Shown here: piece after piece, positions 45,027-53,508 of the stretch
Layout of the letters: every line of letters begins with the position of its first letter
How positions within the stretch are numbered: the stretch's first letter is position 1
Assembly: GCF_050589825.1 (NCBI RefSeq)
Contig: NZ_JBNGOZ010000005.1
Span: 211,552-275,551, forward strand
Length of the DNA stretch: 64,000 bases
Source of the DNA: Carboxylicivirga longa
GTDB taxonomy: Bacteria; Bacteroidota; Bacteroidia; Bacteroidales; Marinilabiliaceae
Direction of reading: 5' to 3'
Notes under the pieces: model-generated
Seen by the model: only the letters and a program-made list of their open reading frames with translations
Told to the model about the DNA's origin: nothing
Databases searched by the model: none
Program-made: the position numbers and the translations under genes

Positions 45027-46010
45027 GTGAATAGAAGGGATTTTCTCAAATATAGTGGCTTGCTCTCATTCGCCGCGTGGGTGCCCAATAGTTGGGCAAG
45101 CAATGTGTCACCAGCTTTTGACCTTACCTTTTTAGTGGGCGCTGACACTCATTTTGATGAGCCCCCGGAGACCGATCAGTATAGGCAGGTGCAGGCCATG
45201 AATAAGGTGCCGCAGCTAAAGTGGCCCGCGCAGATTGATGGTATTAAAACAAATTTTGCAAGTGCCGGTCAGTTTATCGAAGGGATACGCGGCCTGGTAC
45301 TGGCCGGTGATTTGGTCGATCGGGCCCATCCGGCCGCACTCAACCTGTTTAAGCAGCGCTATGAACAGGGGCCGGGTGACCGGCATATTCACTTTCCTAC
45401 CTACGTGGGTTTGGGTAATCATGATGTGAACCCGGAAGTGGAGGCCGGCCTGCTGGCACAACGGCGGCAAATGATGTGGGACTATGTGGATGCCCGACAT
45501 AAAGGGGCAGCGGCACCCGTGCCAGTTACTAACTACGATGCCTTATCGCGAAACTATTCTTGGGATTGGGAGCACGTGCATTTGGTGCACGGCCAATTGT
45601 ATCCGGGGGATACTGCCTTTGGTCAAACATCAAGTCTTGATTGGTTAGCCGATGACCTGGCCCGGCATGCTGCACATGGCAAGCCGGTGGTGATATTCCA
45701 GCATTACGGTTATGATGAATGGGCCATCAAGTGGTTTGATGCCGCGCAACTAAAGAAATACCGCAAGGTTATCGCTCCCTATAATGTTGTAGGCATTTTT
45801 GCGGGACATACTCACGAGGCCATTAATATGAAATGGCAGGGGTACGATGTGTTTGAAGTGAATAACGCCTGGTGCCAACCTAATGAAGATGGAGATGGGT
45901 CTTTTGCCATCGTTCGGATTACAGATAGGTTCTTGCATATGATGACCTGCAAATGGATGGCTAATGGTGAGATCAGTTTATCCGGGCCCTTCCTGAATAA
46001 AACATTCTAG
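45027..46010 (+). CDS. Calcineurin-like phosphatase with Tat-like signal
   Basis: A 327-residue metallophosphatase. I place the start at GTG 45027, giving MNRRDFLKYSGLLSFAAW, a twin-arginine signal followed by a cleavage site near SWA. The longer frame (from 44961) would overlap the previous gene and hide the signal. Motifs: GADTHFD, LAGDLVDRA, LGNHDVNPE, FQHYGYDE and GHTHEAINM. It differs clearly from the upstream phosphatase and lacks PA14. It lies 16 bases after that gene and ends the operon. A Tat signal implies folding with metal in the cytoplasm before export. Confidence 0.82.
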   Translation: MNRRDFLKYSGLLSFAAWVPNSWASNVSPAFDLTFLVGADTHFDEPPETDQYRQVQAMNKVPQLKWPAQIDGIKTNFASAGQFIEGIRGLVLAGDLVDRAHPAALNLFKQRYEQGPGDRHIHFPTYVGLGNHDVNPEVEAGLLAQRRQMMWDYVDARHKGAAAPVPVTNYDALSRNYSWDWEHVHLVHGQLYPGDTAFGQTSSLDWLADDLARHAAHGKPVVIFQHYGYDEWAIKWFDAAQLKKYRKVIAPYNVVGIFAGHTHEAINMKWQGYDVFEVNNAWCQPNEDGDGSFAIVRITDRFLHMMTCKWMANGEISLSGPFLNKTF

Positions 46011-46027
46011 GGTTGATAAAGAGCCGG

Positions 46028-46222
46028 CTAATTATACTGGTGCTTGGTTTACCTGCGCCAATACCCGGTTTGGGAGTTAATCATTAAAGCGGTCAGGATA
46101 GGTCAGGTTTGAGGCTCGATCTGAAAAGTTTTACCAATATTCAGGTGGCCACCCTGCGTTGGAGGCTGGCCGCTTAATTTATGATGCTATGCCTCATCTC
46201 AGGGTACTAAGGTGCAAAGGAT
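46028..46222 (+). pseudogene. Decayed remnant of an EamA transporter gene
   Basis: The stretch at 46120-46158 matches 35165-35203 of the intact EamA gene in 35 of 39 bases (both start TCTGAAAAGTTTTACCAATA). A weaker match to the gene's start (TTGGTTT region) lies near 46040. A match to its 3' end (CTAAGGTGCAAAGGA against GTAAGGTGCAGACGGA) lies at 46207-46221. The centre is deleted and the frame is broken. It is followed by the same terminator repeat as the intact gene, so it is a second, degraded copy of the EamA-terminator unit. Confidence 0.7.
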
Positions 46223-46230
46223 ATGTTACC

Positions 46231-46359
46231 TTATAAGTATCATAACAAAGCCCTGCCATAAGATCATCTGTTCTTAAGGCAGGGCTTTTTTTGACTCAAT
46301 ACAATATCCGACAAATCGTGAGTTGAAATATTTACTTTATTTTTTGCGCCTTGCAAATC
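46231..46359 (+). repeat. Right copy of the direct repeat flanking the Sus/phosphatase island
   Basis: This segment is a near-copy of 36173-36317 in the same orientation, with one 17-base gap and a handful of substitutions. It follows the EamA remnant just as the left copy follows the intact EamA gene. Confidence 0.85.
46247..46292 (+). terminator. Terminator in the right repeat copy
   Basis: AAAGCCCTGCC(A)TAAG pairs with CTTA(A)GGCAGGGCTTT ending at 46288, followed by a T run to 46292. It would end the phosphatase operon transcript before the facing aconitase gene. Confidence 0.85.
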
Positions 46360-46410
46360 TGTCTTATCTCATTACTCACTACTCATCACTCTCTTACTCA
46401 CAACTCTCTC

Positions 46411-48672
46411 TTACTTTCCTGCTTTAATCAGGTTCAGTGCCGATCCGGCTTTAAACCAGGCAATCTGCTGCGCGTTGTAAGAGTGGTTGGCTATAATTAC
46501 TTCTTTGGAACCATCGGCATGTACCACTTCTATCTGCAGTGGCTTGCCCGGAGCAAAGGCATTCAGATCGAGGAAGTTAAATACATCATCCTCCTGAATC
46601 TTATCATAGTCGGCCTCGTTGGCAAAAGTTAGCCCCAGCATACCCTGTTTTTTCAGGTTGGTTTCGTGTATGCGGGCAAAGCTTTTCACCAATACGGCAC
46701 GCACCCCCAGATGGCGTGGCTCCATGGCGGCATGTTCGCGCGACGAACCTTCGCCGTAATTGTGGTCGCCTACCACTACAGTAGGAATACCGGCTGCTTT
46801 ATAGGCACGTTGTGCAGCAGGTACCTCCATATATTCCCCTGTTAATTGATTCTTCACTTTGTTAGTTTCGTCGTTGAAGAAATTAACGGCACCAATCAGC
46901 ATGTTATTGGAAATGTTATCCAGGTGACCGCGGAAGCGTAACCAGGGACCGGCCATGGAGATGTGATCCGTGGTACATTTGCCTTTGGCTTTAATCAGCA
47001 GTTTAGCACCGGTTATGTTTTGGCCATCCCAGGGGGCGAAAGGTGTCAGTAATTGCAGACGTTTACTGTCTGAATCTACAACCACTTCTACGCCAGATCC
47101 ATCGGCTGCGGGTGCCTGATAGCCGGCATCTTCAACAGCAAAGCCCTTCGGAGGCAGCTCATAGCCTGTTGGCTCATCCAGTTTCACTTCTTCACCTTGG
47201 GCATTGGTCAGCGTGTCGGTGATGGGGTTAAAGCCTAAATCGCCGGCAATGGCCAGGGCCGTTACCAGTTCGGGTGAACCTACAAAGGCATAGGTGTTGG
47301 GATTACCATCGGCCCGCTTGGCAAAATTCCGGTTAAAGGAATGCACAATGGTGTTTTTCTCTTGCTTTTCGGCTCCCGTTCGATCCCACATACCAATACA
47401 GGGACCGCAGGCATTGGCAAATACTTCGCCACCCATTTGGTTGAAAGTATCGATTAAGCCGTCGCGTTCAATGGTGTAGCGAACCTGCTCGGAGCCTGGT
47501 GTTATTTTAAATTCACCGGCGGCACGCAGATTTTTATCAGCTGCTTGTTTGGCAATAGAGGCTGCTCTTGATATGTCTTCGTAGGACGAATTGGTGCACG
47601 AACCAATTAATCCGACTTCCACCTGTAGCGGCCAGCCGTTTTTCTCAGCTTCTTCACGCATTTTTGATATGGGCGTGGCCTTATCAGGCGTAAATGGACC
47701 GTTCAAGTGGGGCTCCAGGGTGTTCAAATCAATTTCGATGACCTGATCGAAATATTTTTCAGGATGAGCATATACTTCGGCATCACCGGTCAGATGTTCC
47801 TTTACGGCATTGGCCGCCTCAGCCACATCGGCACGATCCGTAGCCCTCAGATAACGCTCCATGGCTGCATCGTAGCCAAAGGTTGAGGTGGTGGCACCAA
47901 TTTCAGCGCCCATGTTACAGATGGTTCCTTTACCGGTACAGCTTAACGACTCGGCACCTTCACCAAAATACTCAACAATGCAGCCGGTTCCTCCTTTCAC
48001 GGTTAACAAACCCGCTACTTTCAGGATGATATCTTTGGGGGCGGTCCAGCCATTTAGCTTACCCGTCAGTTTAACCCCAATCAGCTTAGGGAATTTAAGT
48101 TCCCAGGGCATGCCGGCCATTACATCTACTGCATCGGCACCCCCAACACCAATGGCCACCATACCCAGTCCACCGGCGTTAACAGTATGTGAGTCCGTAC
48201 CAATCATCATACCACCGGGAAAAGCGTAATTTTCCAGCACTACCTGGTGAATGATACCGGCACCGGGCTTCCAGAATCCGATACCATATTTGTTTGATAC
48301 TGAGCTTAAGAAGTCATATACCTCTTTATTGCTAACTGTTGCGGTAGCCAGGTCTTTGTCGGCACCCACCTTGGCCTGTATCAGGTGATCGGCATGAACG
48401 GTTGAGGGCACCGCCACTTTTGATTTGCCGGCCTGCATAAATTGTAGCAGTGCCATCTGTGCGGTGGCATCTTGCATGGCCACCCGGTCGGGGTTGAAAT
48501 TAACATAGGAGGCACCCCGCTCAAAGGCAGTCTTTGGCAGACTATTAGCCAGGTGGGCATATAAAATCTTTTCGGTTAATGTTAGGGGGCGATCAAGTAA
48601 GCGACGTGTTTCATCCACTTTATCCGCCAACCCGGCATACACCTGTTTAATCATTTCAATATCAAAAGCCAT
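46411..48672 (-). CDS. acnA: Aconitate hydratase
   Basis: Interconverts citrate and isocitrate in the TCA cycle. The 753-residue protein is of the mitochondrial/Bacteroidota type. [4Fe-4S] ligands are visible in GLIGSCTNSSYED (first Cys) and FANACGPCIGMWDRTG (CxxC pair). Early motifs include IGTDSHTVNAGGLGM. The C-terminal swivelling domain carries GDHNYGEGSSREHAAMEPRHLG, with the substrate-binding Ser and Arg. It starts at ATG 48670-48672. The symbol is generic: this type is named acn or acnA. No other TCA genes are adjacent. Confidence 0.94.
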   Translation of the reverse strand: MAFDIEMIKQVYAGLADKVDETRRLLDRPLTLTEKILYAHLANSLPKTAFERGASYVNFNPDRVAMQDATAQMALLQFMQAGKSKVAVPSTVHADHLIQAKVGADKDLATATVSNKEVYDFLSSVSNKYGIGFWKPGAGIIHQVVLENYAFPGGMMIGTDSHTVNAGGLGMVAIGVGGADAVDVMAGMPWELKFPKLIGVKLTGKLNGWTAPKDIILKVAGLLTVKGGTGCIVEYFGEGAESLSCTGKGTICNMGAEIGATTSTFGYDAAMERYLRATDRADVAEAANAVKEHLTGDAEVYAHPEKYFDQVIEIDLNTLEPHLNGPFTPDKATPISKMREEAEKNGWPLQVEVGLIGSCTNSSYEDISRAASIAKQAADKNLRAAGEFKITPGSEQVRYTIERDGLIDTFNQMGGEVFANACGPCIGMWDRTGAEKQEKNTIVHSFNRNFAKRADGNPNTYAFVGSPELVTALAIAGDLGFNPITDTLTNAQGEEVKLDEPTGYELPPKGFAVEDAGYQAPAADGSGVEVVVDSDSKRLQLLTPFAPWDGQNITGAKLLIKAKGKCTTDHISMAGPWLRFRGHLDNISNNMLIGAVNFFNDETNKVKNQLTGEYMEVPAAQRAYKAAGIPTVVVGDHNYGEGSSREHAAMEPRHLGVRAVLVKSFARIHETNLKKQGMLGLTFANEADYDKIQEDDVFNFLDLNAFAPGKPLQIEVVHADGSKEVIIANHSYNAQQIAWFKAGSALNLIKAGK

Positions 48673-48856
48673 TTTACTATCGGTTTAATATTATTAACGT
48701 CGGAATTCTTTCGGTTTAAAAGGGTAACAAAGCTACTAAAAACTGAATATTTATCATCATTTTTGTAACAGTTCAGAGTCGATTTGGTTGTAGGCTGTGG
48801 GCATTGAATTTCTTTTACTAACTTAATGCCAGATTATTGAAAGCAATCGAACTGCT

Positions 48857-50101
48857 ATGAAGCTAACTCTCCTGTATGAAAATCTGCGCATTGCCCTGGG
48901 GGCCATACGTACCAACCTGTTGCGTACCATACTCACCATTCTGATTATTGGTATTGGCCTAACGGCGCTCATCGGTATTTTAACAGCTATATCTTCTATA
49001 GAAGCCACCATCAGCAGTAAGTTTACCGGCATGGGAGCCAACTCCTTTACCATTGAAAACCGGGGGATGAATGTGCAGATTGGTAAGCGTAAGTTACGCA
49101 GCAAGCGATATGGTTTTATTTCGTTCCGTGAGGCTATGGAGTTTAAGTCAGATTTTACTTTTCCTGCCCTGGTAGCCGTGTCACACAATGCCACAGGAGC
49201 TGCCACGGTAAAGCACGCCTCGGATCAGTCCAACCCCAATGTAAGAGTTATTGGGGTGGATGAGAATTTTATGGATGTGGAAGGCCATAGCCTGGCGCGG
49301 GGACGTAACTTTACGGCGCAGGAGATTCGTGATAATCGTTATGTAGCTGTATTGGGCAGTGCATTGGCTAAAAAGATATTTCCCAATGGTGGCAATCCGG
49401 TAGACAAGGTGATTTCTTCGGGTGGTATTAAATATCGTGTAATTGGCGTGCTGGACGAAAAGGGAGCCGGCTTTGGGGCGCAGAGCGATAACCTACTGCT
49501 GTTACCGGTAACCAATGTTCGACAGGTTTTTAGTCGTCCGGGTATGTCTTATAAAATTGTTGTTAAAGCCCTTGATAGCAGTCAGGTTGATGTGGCTATC
49601 TCAGAGGCCACTGGTCTGTTTCGCATCATCCGCCGGCTGACCATTCACGATGAAGATAATTTCAACATTAACAAGAGTGATAATCTTTCGCGCCTGCTCA
49701 TAGAAAGTACAGGTACCGTTACCTTGGTGGCTTCTTTCATTGGCCTTATCACCCTGTTGGGTGCTGCCATTGGCCTGATGAATATTATGTTGGTGGCTGT
49801 AGTTGAGCGCACCCGTGAAATCGGAATTCGTAAGGCCATTGGAGCGAGCAGTAAAGCCATCCGTAATCAGTTTCTGTTTGAGTCCATTATTATCGGACAG
49901 CTGGGAGGCATCGTGGGCATTGTTTTGGGTATTTTAGTGGGCAACCTAATGTCGATGGTGCTGCAATCAACCTTTATTGTGCCCTGGAATTGGGTGGTGC
50001 TTGGGTTTGTCGTTTGTTTGCTTGTGGGGCTCAGCTCAGGACTGATGCCTGCCATCAAAGCCGCAAAGCTTGATCCCATCGATGCCTTGCGTTATGAGTG
50101 A
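48857..50101 (+). CDS. MacB-like ABC transporter permease (FtsX domain)
   Basis: A 414-residue membrane protein with the MacB topology: one N-terminal helix (TNLLRTILTILIIGIGLTALIGI), a large periplasmic domain (~residues 50-280), then three C-terminal helices in an FtsX domain (LVASFIGLITLLGAAIGLMNIMLV; ERTREIGIRKAIGASSKAIRNQF). Such mechanotransmission proteins work with an ATPase and often an outer-membrane partner to move lipoproteins, peptides or toxins. No ATPase is encoded alongside, so the partner must be elsewhere. It is divergent from aconitase. Confidence 0.9.
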   Translation: MKLTLLYENLRIALGAIRTNLLRTILTILIIGIGLTALIGILTAISSIEATISSKFTGMGANSFTIENRGMNVQIGKRKLRSKRYGFISFREAMEFKSDFTFPALVAVSHNATGAATVKHASDQSNPNVRVIGVDENFMDVEGHSLARGRNFTAQEIRDNRYVAVLGSALAKKIFPNGGNPVDKVISSGGIKYRVIGVLDEKGAGFGAQSDNLLLLPVTNVRQVFSRPGMSYKIVVKALDSSQVDVAISEATGLFRIIRRLTIHDEDNFNINKSDNLSRLLIESTGTVTLVASFIGLITLLGAAIGLMNIMLVAVVERTREIGIRKAIGASSKAIRNQFLFESIIIGQLGGIVGIVLGILVGNLMSMVLQSTFIVPWNWVVLGFVVCLLVGLSSGLMPAIKAAKLDPIDALRYE

Positions 50102-50213
50102 TTGATTGCCCTTGGAACTAATTGTTTAATAAAATCTGAAAATCTTTAAACAAATTAATCATATTGTGGTTTCATACTAAAGTTCTGTTTATAAGAGGAT
50201 AGAAGCTAAAGTT

Positions 50214-50663
50214 ATGAAAACAGTATTGATAATTGGTGCATCATCGGGCATAGGAAAAGCCTTAGCTCAATTGCTAGTGGAGAAAGGATATAATGTGTAT
50301 GGTACATACAATAGTGCAGCGCCTGCTACTCTGCCTAATAATGTGGAGTACCATCACTTGGATGTAATGTCTGATACTGTTGATTTTGATTATTTACCAT
50401 CTAGTCTGGATGCCTTGGTCTATTGTCCGGGATCAATAAAGCTAAAGCCTTTTCATCGCATCTTACCCGAGGTATTTACCCTTGATTATTCCTTGCAGGT
50501 TCTCGGCGCTATTAAATGTATTCAGCGGACATTACCTCGCCTCAGTGCATCCGGCAATGCTTCTATCATTTTGTTTTCCACGGTGGCTGTACAGCGTGGG
50601 TATAGATTTCATTCATTGGTATCGTCATCGAAAGGCGCCATCTCAATGAAAAGTATCAACTAA
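50214..50663 (+). pseudogene. Truncated short-chain dehydrogenase
   Basis: The frame of 149 codons starts as a standard SDR (VLIIGASSGIGKALAQLLVEKG, then HHLDVMSD and LVYCPGSIKL) and reaches the active-site Ser in ILFSTVAVQRG and the lysine in SSSKGA. It then stops, whereas family members of this group continue about 80 residues (helix with EGLT, then the NAD loop and C-terminus). No continuation was found in other frames before the next gene. The catalytic tyrosine position reads Val, as in some atypical SDRs. I treat it as a 3'-deleted, probably inactive gene. Confidence 0.7.
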
Positions 50664-50674
50664 AATTAATGATC

Positions 50675-50848
50675 ATGATTTGGAAAATATTTAAGAAATC
50701 GCCGGCTGAAAAGTTGCATAAAGAATATGAAAAGCTGATGAAGGAGTCATACCGCTTGTCGCGCGTGGACCGTAAGGCAGCTGATGAAAAGTACGTGATG
50801 GCCGAAGCTGTTATGACTCGCCTGCAGGCCTTGACTGCAGATAAATAG
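50675..50848 (+). CDS. Small Lacal_2735-family protein
   Basis: A 57-residue, highly charged, helical protein (MIWKIFKKSPAEKLHKEYEK, followed by LMKESYRLSRVDRKAADEKY and an acidic-basic tail). It matches the pattern of the Lacal_2735 family, short coiled proteins of unknown function often found beside SDR and SRPBCC genes in Bacteroidota. It begins 11 bases after the truncated SDR. An ATG two codons earlier (50669) is also possible. Confidence 0.7.
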   Translation: MIWKIFKKSPAEKLHKEYEKLMKESYRLSRVDRKAADEKYVMAEAVMTRLQALTADK

Positions 50849-50928
50849 TTTGATGATTACACAGTTTTTATACCGAATGATAACGGGAATTGTCTTGTGA
50901 GGGCAGTAACCAACGAAAAGCATAAAAA

Positions 50929-51390
50929 ATGGCCTTCTACCAATTTCAGCGAAAGCAATTACTAAATGCATCACTCGACGATGTGTGGGATTTTATTGCC
51001 ACCCCGGCTAATTTGAGCAGGATTACGCCTCCTGCGATGGGCTTTGATATATTAACGCCGAATCTGCCTGAGCAAATGTATCCGGGTATGATTATCCATT
51101 ATCGGGTTAAGCCAATGCCATTTTATATTACGGAATGGGTTACTGAAATTACCCATATAAAGCCAGGTGCGTATTTTGTTGATGAGCAACGCGTAGGTCC
51201 CTATGCCTTATGGCATCATGAGCACCATGTAAAACAAGTAAATGGCGGGGTGGAAATGGTTGATATAGTGTCGTACGTGCCGCCCTTTAAATGGATTGGT
51301 GGTTTGGCCAATTGGCTGTTTATAAATAAGCAGTTGAATAATATTTTTAAATATCGTACCAAGGCTTTAGATGATTTTTTTTTAAAATAA
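50929..51390 (+). CDS. SRPBCC-domain ligand-binding protein
   Basis: A 153-residue START/SRPBCC-fold protein (FYQFQRKQLLNASLDDVWDFI, FIATPANLSRITPPAMGF, then YALWHHEHHVKQVNGGVEMV) whose helix-grip fold binds a hydrophobic ligand. In Bacteroidota this form is often encoded with an SDR, a CIA30 protein and a photolyase as a light-stress group, which fits the neighbours here. Function is not proven. The CIA30-like gene starts five bases after its stop. Confidence 0.82.
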   Translation: MAFYQFQRKQLLNASLDDVWDFIATPANLSRITPPAMGFDILTPNLPEQMYPGMIIHYRVKPMPFYITEWVTEITHIKPGAYFVDEQRVGPYALWHHEHHVKQVNGGVEMVDIVSYVPPFKWIGGLANWLFINKQLNNIFKYRTKALDDFFLK

Positions 51391-51395
51391 TCGGT

Positions 51396-51950
51396 ATGAA
51401 ATGGAGTGTGCAGCTAATTTATATTTGCTTAATAATGATGGGAACTATTATGGATACAGAGGCTCAAAAAGTACTGTTTGATTTTAGTGATAACAAGGAT
51501 ATAGCGGATTGGCAGATTATCAACGACGGGGTGATGGGTGGTTTGTCAGAAAGTAAGATGCTTATTAATAAGGATGAGAACGCTGTCTTCTCAGGCAGTG
51601 TTTCACTTGAAAATAATGGCGGCTTTGCTTCCGTTCGATACCGTTTTAGTCTAATAGTAATGAACGATTATCGATGTATTGTGCTTCGGATCAAAGGTGA
51701 TGGAAAGGGTTATCAATTGCGAGTGAAAGAAAATAGTTATGATAGACATGCGTATATCTCCTACTTTCAAAGCTCTGGCGAGTGGCAAGTGATCGAGATA
51801 CCATTGGAAGATATGTATCCTACTTTCAGAGGTAGAAGGCTGGATATGCCTAACTATCCGGGGGTGCGGATGGAAGAGCTAGCCTTTTTAATTGCCAACT
51901 ATCGACAAGAGTCCTTTCGGCTTGAAATTGATTATATCCATTTAAAGTAA
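51396..51950 (+). CDS. CIA30-family protein
   Basis: A 184-residue protein with a signal-like N-terminus (LIYICLIMMGTIMDTEAQ) and the CIA30/NDUFAF1 fold: VLFDFSDNKDIADWQIINDG, VMGGLSESKM, SVSLENNGGFASVRY, then FLIANYRQESFRLEIDYI. CIA30 was named for a mitochondrial complex I assembly factor. The bacterial members are generally of unknown role and probably bind carbohydrate or a cofactor. It ends the small cluster begun by the truncated SDR. Confidence 0.82.
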   Translation: MKWSVQLIYICLIMMGTIMDTEAQKVLFDFSDNKDIADWQIINDGVMGGLSESKMLINKDENAVFSGSVSLENNGGFASVRYRFSLIVMNDYRCIVLRIKGDGKGYQLRVKENSYDRHAYISYFQSSGEWQVIEIPLEDMYPTFRGRRLDMPNYPGVRMEELAFLIANYRQESFRLEIDYIHLK

Positions 51951-52212
51951 AGGTGTCATTAAGTTTTTTTTCTCTACTGATACGCTACTTTCAATAAATC
52001 TTGTACAAAAAGTATTGACACGGCAGGACTTATGTCTTATTATTACGGTGTATTTGTGATGCATGTAAAAAATAAACAGGCTGTCGTTAGTTGCTGAAGG
52101 TTTATTAATAAGTAGGACAATTTTTAAATTTTCATTTTGGGTTAGTAATTTTAAAGGATAGGGCTCTCCTGCAGCTATTGATGCCTGTTTTAAGTTTCAG
52201 TCACATATAAAA
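51951..52212. other. Non-coding stretch between the CIA30 and gapA genes
   Basis: Together with the gapA terminator this makes a 309-base gap. It is AT-rich, and I see no credible gene, tRNA or repeat in it. Confidence 0.4.
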
Positions 52213-52239
52213 AAAAGGCTTCCGCTATGGAAGCCTTTT
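52213..52239 (-). terminator. Rho-independent terminator of gapA
   Basis: AAAAGGCTTCC and GGAAGCCTTTT form an 11-bp stem with a 5-base loop. On the minus strand it is followed by a run of eight T. It lies 20 bases after the gapA stop. Confidence 0.92.
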
Positions 52240-52259
52240 AATATGATTGAGGGAATCAA

Positions 52260-53267
52260 TTATTTTACTGAATCCATGTACTCGATCAATTCACATACTT
52301 TAGCTGAGTAACCCATTTCGTTGTCGTACCATGATACAACTTTTACGAAAGTGTCAGTTAAAGCGATACCCGCTTTAGCGTCGAATACTGAAGTTTGAGT
52401 TTCGCCGATGAAATCGTTAGAAACAACAGCGTCTTCAGTGTATCCTAAAATACCTTTCAATTCGCCTTCAGAAGCTTCTTTCATTGCAGCGCAAATCTCT
52501 TCGTAAGAAGCACCTTTTGCTAAGTTTACAGTTAAGTCAACAACTGATACATCAGGAGTTGGTACGCGGAAAGCCATACCTGTTAACTTACCGTTCAGCT
52601 CAGGAATTACTTTACCTACAGCTTTAGCAGCACCAGTTGATGAAGGGATGATGTTCTGACCAGCACCACGTCCACCTCTCCAGTCTTTCATAGAAGGACC
52701 GTCAACAGTTTTCTGAGTAGCAGTAGTAGCGTGAACAGTAGTCATCAAACCGTCAACAATACCGAACTTGTCGTTCAATACTTTGGCGATAGGAGCTAAA
52801 CAGTTAGTTGTACAAGAAGCGTTAGACACGAAAGTCATATCGTTAGTGTACTTGGTGTTGTTAACACCCATTACGAACATCGGAGTGTCGTCCTTAGAAG
52901 GAGCAGACATAACTACTTTCTTAGCACCGGCGTCGATGTGACCCTGAGCTGATTCTTTTGTTAAGAAAAGACCAGTTGACTCAACTACATAGTCAGCACC
53001 CACAGCACCCCATGCAATGTCAGCTGGGTTTCTCTCAGCAGTAACGCGGATTTCGTCACCGTTAACAATTAACTTACCATCTTTCACTTCAACAGTACCG
53101 TTGAAACGACCGTGAGTTGAATCGTACTTCAACATGTAAGCCATGTAATCTACATCGATCAAATCGTTGATAGCAACAACCTGAACAGTTCCTTTAGCTA
53201 CAGCCTGACGGAAAACGAAACGTCCGATACGGCCAAACCCGTTAATCCCAATCTTGATTTTTGACAT
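52260..53267 (-). CDS. gapA: Glyceraldehyde-3-phosphate dehydrogenase
   Basis: A glycolytic and gluconeogenic enzyme of 335 residues. NAD motif IGINGFGRIGRFVFRQA at the start, catalytic cysteine in FVSNASCTTNCLAPIAKV, and ATTATQKTVDGPSMKDWRGGR and WYDNEMGYSAKV as in all GAPDHs. A strong Bacteroidota promoter lies upstream and a strong terminator downstream, as expected for a highly expressed single-gene unit. By eye the codon choice looks strongly biased (little wobble variation), as in abundant proteins. Confidence 0.97.
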   Translation of the reverse strand: MSKIKIGINGFGRIGRFVFRQAVAKGTVQVVAINDLIDVDYMAYMLKYDSTHGRFNGTVEVKDGKLIVNGDEIRVTAERNPADIAWGAVGADYVVESTGLFLTKESAQGHIDAGAKKVVMSAPSKDDTPMFVMGVNNTKYTNDMTFVSNASCTTNCLAPIAKVLNDKFGIVDGLMTTVHATTATQKTVDGPSMKDWRGGRGAGQNIIPSSTGAAKAVGKVIPELNGKLTGMAFRVPTPDVSVVDLTVNLAKGASYEEICAAMKEASEGELKGILGYTEDAVVSNDFIGETQTSVFDAKAGIALTDTFVKVVSWYDNEMGYSAKVCELIEYMDSVK

Positions 53268-53317
53268 TTTATTGCTTTTTTAAGAATTGTTTTGATAAGG
53301 TCTTCAAAAATGCATCG

Positions 53318-53349
53318 CAAAAGTAGCAAATCATAGGCAATTGGTCAAG
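53318..53349 (-). promoter_or_regulatory. Promoter of gapA
   Basis: On the minus strand a perfect -7 box TACTTTTG lies at 53318-53325. A TTG for the -33 element lies at 53346-53348, 20 bases upstream, matching the spacing of the Bacteroidota promoter. Confidence 0.7.
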
Positions 53350-53508
53350 AAATCTGAAAATGATTTTCTTAATAAAATTTAAAAAGGCGATGCGAAAGGA
53401 GTATTGAATAATAGGAAGATAGCCCAAAGCAACAGGCGCCAAAACTTAACAAAGCGGTATGTTAAAACATCCGCTTTGCCAGTAATAATGTGCTTTTGAC
53501 TGTGTTAT

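Noticed and set aside
36580..46010. A glycan-degrading polysaccharide utilisation locus
   Set aside because: SusC and SusD are present, but no glycoside hydrolase, lyase, esterase or sulfatase follows; all four enzymes are phosphodiesterase or phosphatase types.
46231..46359. Insertion-sequence ends at the flanks of the Sus/phosphatase block
   Set aside because: The repeat is direct, contains a plain transcription terminator, and has no transposase or target-site duplication beside it; duplication with the EamA gene explains it better.
48823..49206. A 127-codon minus-strand frame overlapping the FtsX-type permease gene
   Set aside because: It is antisense to the first helix and periplasmic part of the permease; its Met/Arg-rich composition is typical of a shadow frame.
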